From JADZGC01 sp964613485 (GTDB lineage: Bacteria > Patescibacteriota > Saccharimonadia > CAILAD01 > GCA-016700035): a stretch of DNA of 22,728 bases. Position numbers and translations under genes: made by a program. The notes under the pieces are model-generated. The model was not told the origin of the DNA, did no database searches, and saw only the letters and a program-made list of their open reading frames with translations. Shown here piece after piece: positions 19,958-22,728 of this stretch (position 1 is the stretch's first letter; every line of letters begins with the position of its first letter). The stretch spans positions 1 to 22,728 of the forward strand of contig CAZTHB010000011.1 of assembly GCA_964613485.1 (NCBI GenBank), in the 5' to 3' direction.

Positions 19958-20689
19958 TCATGCAGGAGTGGTTGCGGCGTGCTGCCTGGCAGCGCTTCTC
20001 TCCGCGTCAAGCTGCACGCGGCCGTCTCGTGCCTTCATTGCTTGCTTGGCCGACCATGCCAGCCAGACAATGACTATGAGCGCGATATAGGTCGCGAAGA
20101 CTGCATCACCAGCCACGTTTGATTCTGGTTTCTGGGGTAGCTTCTTTTGCTGTCGATCCCACAGCCAGGTGGGCTCATTCTCGTAGAAGCGTCCTTCTGC
20201 ATTCACCCAGATGGTCTTTGTTAGCACGCCACTCGTGCTGTCAAAAGTAACTCCCTGCATATCCTTGATCGGAAACGTCCAGTCAGGAAACAGCCATTCC
20301 GTGGACTTGCTCGCGAATGACCATTCGCGGGTCTCCGAATCGAAGTTGGGGCGAGAGGGTAGCTCCACCACCATCGGAGTCCAGGCTGCTTGATTTCGTG
20401 CATTGCTACGGATGACCTCCTGGTTCTCGGCTGTGATGGCATCTACTCGCTCTCGATACTGCGACATTGCACGAGCATGGTGCTGATTGCCAATCATCAA
20501 CGTGATTGTGAAAGTCCCGACCAGAATGAGTATCGTGATGGCTAACTGCGCGCCTTTGAATCGGCGCAGGCCAAGGGTGATTGGAAAACCGATGATTGTG
20601 CCTAAAATCCACGCCATCATGAATAGTGGGTGCTCTGGCTTCCGTGCCGTCGTGTCAGCGGGGTTGTCCTTAGGTGCGTGCGTCGTCAC
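19958..20689 (-). CDS. Three-TM membrane protein of unknown function
   Basis: 243 residues from a GTG start, not recognised. Two TM helices near the N-terminus (about 23-40 and 48-66), a ~120-residue external domain with Trp/Tyr-rich beta segments (REWSFASKSTEWLFPDWTFP, TIWVNAEGRFYENEPTWLWD), a third TM helix (about 190-208), and a basic Ala/Arg-rich cytoplasmic tail. Start choice: the frame is open to 20824, but that part covers the promoter (TATAAT 20730-20735). The GTG at 20689 follows AAGG and is the first sensible start. Divergent from pyrB. Confidence 0.75.
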   Translation of the reverse strand: MTTHAPKDNPADTTARKPEHPLFMMAWILGTIIGFPITLGLRRFKGAQLAITILILVGTFTITLMIGNQHHARAMSQYRERVDAITAENQEVIRSNARNQAAWTPMVVELPSRPNFDSETREWSFASKSTEWLFPDWTFPIKDMQGVTFDSTSGVLTKTIWVNAEGRFYENEPTWLWDRQQKKLPQKPESNVAGDAVFATYIALIVIVWLAWSAKQAMKARDGRVQLDAERSAARQHAATTPA

Positions 20690-20729
20690 TCTGTATACCT
20701 GCCTTGGTATCGACTGGATAGTGCAGGTA

Positions 20730-20757
20730 ATTATATCGTAATCTTCATGCAAATCAA
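20730..20757 (-). promoter_or_regulatory. Promoter of the 19958 gene
   Basis: Minus strand: TTGATT (20752-20757), 16-nt spacer, TATAAT (20730-20735). Back-to-back with the pyrB promoter. The leader lacks a clear GTACCT element. Confidence 0.65.
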
Positions 20758-20779
20758 TCTTTATGCCGTCGGTCGCGCG

Positions 20780-20819
20780 TGCTATAATTCTGACAATTTG
20801 GGCACTAATACGAAGGAGG
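20780..20819 (+). promoter_or_regulatory. Extended -10 promoter and Shine-Dalgarno of pyrB
   Basis: TGC-TATAAT (20780-20788) and AAGGAGG (20813-20819), the latter 4 nt before the ATG. Leader about 30 nt. Confidence 0.72.
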
Positions 20820-20823
20820 GACA

Positions 20824-21777
20824 ATGATCGATCAAGCTACCACGAGGCACATATTGCGAGGCCAAGATTTTACCCCAGAATTGTTGGGGCTTTTATTTGC
20901 TCGCGCGGACGAACACACTGACGCACTAGGTGACCCGAAGAAGATTGCATCACTGCAAGAACGAGGTAGAGGTGCTCATGTATTTACACTCTTCTACGAG
21001 CCATCTACGCGTACCCGGTTGAGTTTCGAGACCGCTGCCCACAATCTGGGGCTTGGCGTGATTGGTACTGAGAATGCCCGTGAATTCTCATCGGCGTCAA
21101 AAGGCGAAACGATCGAAGATACGATTCGTGTACTCAACCAATATCGGCCCGTCGCAATCGTCATGCGCCACCATGAAGAAGGGGCAGCCGAACGCGCTGC
21201 AGCAGTGAGTGATGTGCCGATTATTAATGGTGGTGATGGGCGTGGTCAGCACCCTACGCAAGCCTTGCTCGATCTCTATACGATCAAATCAGAGTTGGGT
21301 AGGACCGATGATCTTCGAGTGATTATTGGGGGTGATCTCGCAAATGGGCGCACCGGCCGCTCATTGGTTTATTTGCTCTCGAAATTTCCGAAAGTACACT
21401 TCACCTTCGTCGCGCCAGAGAGTCTCGAGATGGCGCAGGACATCAAAGATCATCTGACAGAACATGGGCTTAGCTATAAAGAAACGCGCGAACTTGATGG
21501 CGTACTGGAGGATGCGGATGTGGTGTACTGGACACGCGTTCAGAAGGAGCGCCTGGCTGAAGGGGTGAATTACGAGGCGGTCTCTAAGCAATATGAGCTG
21601 GGCCAAGAGCAACTCGCGAAGATGAAGCCAAATAGCATTATCATGCACCCATTACCGCGCGTGAATGAGATCAAGGCCGAGGTTGATAGCGATAAAAGAG
21701 CAGCGTATTTTCGTCAGGCCGGATATGGCCTGCCAATTCGTATGGCGCTGTATGAGTGGGCGCTAGGATTTATTTAA
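20824..21777 (+). CDS. pyrB: Aspartate carbamoyltransferase catalytic subunit
   Basis: 317 residues. Second step of pyrimidine synthesis: carbamoyl phosphate plus aspartate to carbamoyl aspartate. Carbamoyl-phosphate site YEPSTRTRLSFE (58-69), the 80s-loop Ser/Lys in SASKGET, HPTQALLDLY (from 143), GDLANGRTGRSL, TRVQKERL and the aspartate-binding HPLPR (about 274-278) are all present. Resembles the ~310-residue enterobacterial-type enzyme. No pyrI regulatory chain or other pyr gene is in the window. A strong Shine-Dalgarno fixes the start. The 3' end overlaps the convergent gene by 15 bp. Confidence 0.96.
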   Translation: MIDQATTRHILRGQDFTPELLGLLFARADEHTDALGDPKKIASLQERGRGAHVFTLFYEPSTRTRLSFETAAHNLGLGVIGTENAREFSSASKGETIEDTIRVLNQYRPVAIVMRHHEEGAAERAAAVSDVPIINGGDGRGQHPTQALLDLYTIKSELGRTDDLRVIIGGDLANGRTGRSLVYLLSKFPKVHFTFVAPESLEMAQDIKDHLTEHGLSYKETRELDGVLEDADVVYWTRVQKERLAEGVNYEAVSKQYELGQEQLAKMKPNSIIMHPLPRVNEIKAEVDSDKRAAYFRQAGYGLPIRMALYEWALGFI

Positions 21778-22296
21778 GGCTCGACTGATGCGGAGGTAGT
21801 AGGCTATCGCAAGCCGATCTGCCCCCCAGGCTTCGTGCGCCTTGTATTGCCATCTGAATGGAAGTGTCCCGTATGCACGTACGGCCCAATGATCTCCGAA
21901 GTATACACCCCACCGGCCGTCATCTTTTATAGCGATGGTTTTGAGGTTTTTTGGCAAGATATACAAGGTGCCAGGGTCCGGGCATTCAACTCGAGCAATT
22001 TCGACGAATCTAAGCTTTTCAGTCTGTTTATCAGGATGAATGATGATGACGCTGGTTGTGTCAATGTGAATTGTGGCTTCTTTATCCAAGCCTGGACCAC
22101 TGAGACCATGAGCAAAACGGCAAGGCGTGGTGGCGGACGTGATTTTATCTATCTCTTCGTCAGTGAGTTTGTGGTATTTTTGCTGTCGGTAGTCTGCAGA
22201 GATAGACACTATACTCCGCACCGATAGGGCTGCGATGAAGCTAAATAGGAATCCGACAGCCACGACTAGTAGGATGATGGCGAGAGGATTACCCAT
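21763..22296 (-). CDS. Membrane-anchored orphan protein (177 aa)
   Basis: Not recognised. One N-terminal TM helix (about 5-27, LAIILLVVAVGFLFSFIAAL), then a polar ~150-residue domain with alternating beta strands (ATIHIDTTSVIIIHPD, LRFVEIARVECPDPGTLYILP) that looks like a PH-like or bacterial-PH fold by pattern only. The start overlaps the stop of the DUF4287 gene by 8 nt, so it is translationally coupled to it. The C-terminus overlaps pyrB on the opposite strand by 15 bp, leaving no room for a terminator between the two convergent units. Confidence 0.75.
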   Translation of the reverse strand: MGNPLAIILLVVAVGFLFSFIAALSVRSIVSISADYRQQKYHKLTDEEIDKITSATTPCRFAHGLSGPGLDKEATIHIDTTSVIIIHPDKQTEKLRFVEIARVECPDPGTLYILPKNLKTIAIKDDGRWGVYFGDHWAVRAYGTLPFRWQYKAHEAWGADRLAIAYYLRISRALNKS

Positions 22297-22501
22297 CGCT
22301 TCCCATATGTGGCTTCATGATGGTATAGATAGCTCGCGCATGACCTAGTCCGAGATCGAACTCACTCGTCAGCCAATCGGTAATCTGGGTTGCTTTCACG
22401 CCCGGTTTGAGCAGGCCAGCTGCTTTGGCGAGCTTGAGAAAATCGTCAGGGGCTTTGCCAGTCTTGGCTTGGATATTGTTGATATAGGCTTGAAATGTCA
22501 T
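22289..22501 (-). CDS. DUF4287 domain protein
   Basis: 70 residues, the whole protein being one DUF4287 domain: FQAYINNIQAKTGKAPDDF, then GVKATQITDWLTSEFDLGLGHARAIY. Family consensus elements Y..n...kTGk....f and WL...f.LG.GHA.a are clear. Function unknown. In other genomes the domain is often found beside or fused to DUF5655/DUF1801-type domains, as here. The start overlaps the stop of the upstream DUF1801 gene by 4 nt. Confidence 0.88.
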   Translation of the reverse strand: MTFQAYINNIQAKTGKAPDDFLKLAKAAGLLKPGVKATQITDWLTSEFDLGLGHARAIYTIMKPHMGSDG

Positions 22502-22728
22502 GGTGTTTCCTGGACTAGCTTGTAGTGGTATGCGTTATGGATCATCTTACGCAAGACAGATTGATCTATGCTTTCAAGGGATTTGATATAAATACAGCCT
22601 TTTCCGAGTTCGACTGGGCCAAGCTCGCCGAGTAAGTCCTCATTCGTTTGGATCTGATCATAAAACTTTAGGCCATACAGTACGATCTTTGGCTTACGAA
22701 TTGCGAAGCCCACTTTGAGCGCATCGCC
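22498..22728 (-). CDS. DUF1801 (YdhG-like) domain protein, N-terminus cut by window edge
   Basis: The frame stays open to the last base of the window, so the N-terminal half is missing. The visible ~76 residues (GFAIRKPKIVLYGL, then ELGPVELGKGCIYIKSLESID) match the C-terminal half of DUF1801, whose consensus reads gFs.rk..l.lY... LGk...GkgCLYik.l.dvD. Function of the family is unsettled (a frataxin-like fold is reported). Coupled to the DUF4287 gene by a 4-nt overlap. Confidence 0.85.
   Translation of the reverse strand, partial: GDALKVGFAIRKPKIVLYGLKFYDQIQTNEDLLGELGPVELGKGCIYIKSLESIDQSVLRKMIHNAYHYKLVQETP

Overview
The window (about 50% GC by eye) looks like a chromosomal segment of a small-genome Patescibacteria/CPR organism, most likely a Saccharibacteria (TM7) lineage. 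The lineage call is inference. It rests on compact gene packing, many short lineage-type membrane proteins (DUF1761-, DUF5652- and DUF998-like), a stand-alone PMT mannosyltransferase, a divergent GuaA, and -10 boxes lying 6-11 nt in front of start codons, which implies leaderless mRNAs. UGA is an ordinary stop here, so the UGA=Gly code of Gracilibacteria/Absconditabacteria does not apply. No insertion sequence, CRISPR array, integrase or phage gene was seen.

Layout. 1-1143: end of an ABC exporter operon (ATPase C-terminus plus ABC-2 permease). 1304-3999: RNase Y, CutA and a YmdB-type phosphodiesterase, i.e. the rny-ymdB neighbourhood with cutA inserted. 4056-6899: MgtE Mg2+ channel, a two-TM protein and a short-chain dehydrogenase, meeting a convergent DUF1761 protein (6904-7326) and a DUF998-like membrane protein. 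8014-10383 (minus): three consecutive self-contained units, a small protein, an alpha/beta hydrolase and a two-gene operon, separated by near-copies of one terminator-promoter block and lying just 3' of a tRNA Gly-Arg-His cluster (10468-10725). 10895-13134: small membrane protein, anchored cytochrome-b5-like protein, PMT glycosyltransferase. 13256-16082: unknown gene, divergent GMP synthetase and a small basic protein, each followed by a hairpin terminator or terminator-like hairpin. 16256-17760 (minus): a tandem pair of paralogous 4-TM proteins, tRNA-Pro(CGG) and a DUF5652 protein. 17846-19094: voltage-gated-like K+ channel and a membrane protein. 19176-20689 (minus): tRNA-Pro(TGG) and two orphan genes. 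20824-21777: aspartate carbamoyltransferase. 21763-22728 (minus): overlapping operon of an orphan protein, DUF4287 and DUF1801 (cut by the window edge).

Two promoter styles coexist. Recognisable or membrane genes (ymdB, mgtE, DUF998-like, PMT, DUF5652, the gene at 10895) have a -10 box almost on the start codon and no Shine-Dalgarno. A second set of mostly orphan genes (8014, 8392, 10021/9601, 15768, 16256, 16816, 19359, 19958) has sigma70-type promoters, 30-70 nt leaders, clear Shine-Dalgarno sites and mostly strong hairpin terminators. Several of these leaders carry a common element (ATTCGTACCT-like) starting about 7 nt after the -10 box, i.e. at the predicted mRNA 5' end. This putative regulon and a tRNA-Gly with a swapped elbow base pair (A19-U56) are the most interesting signals in the window.
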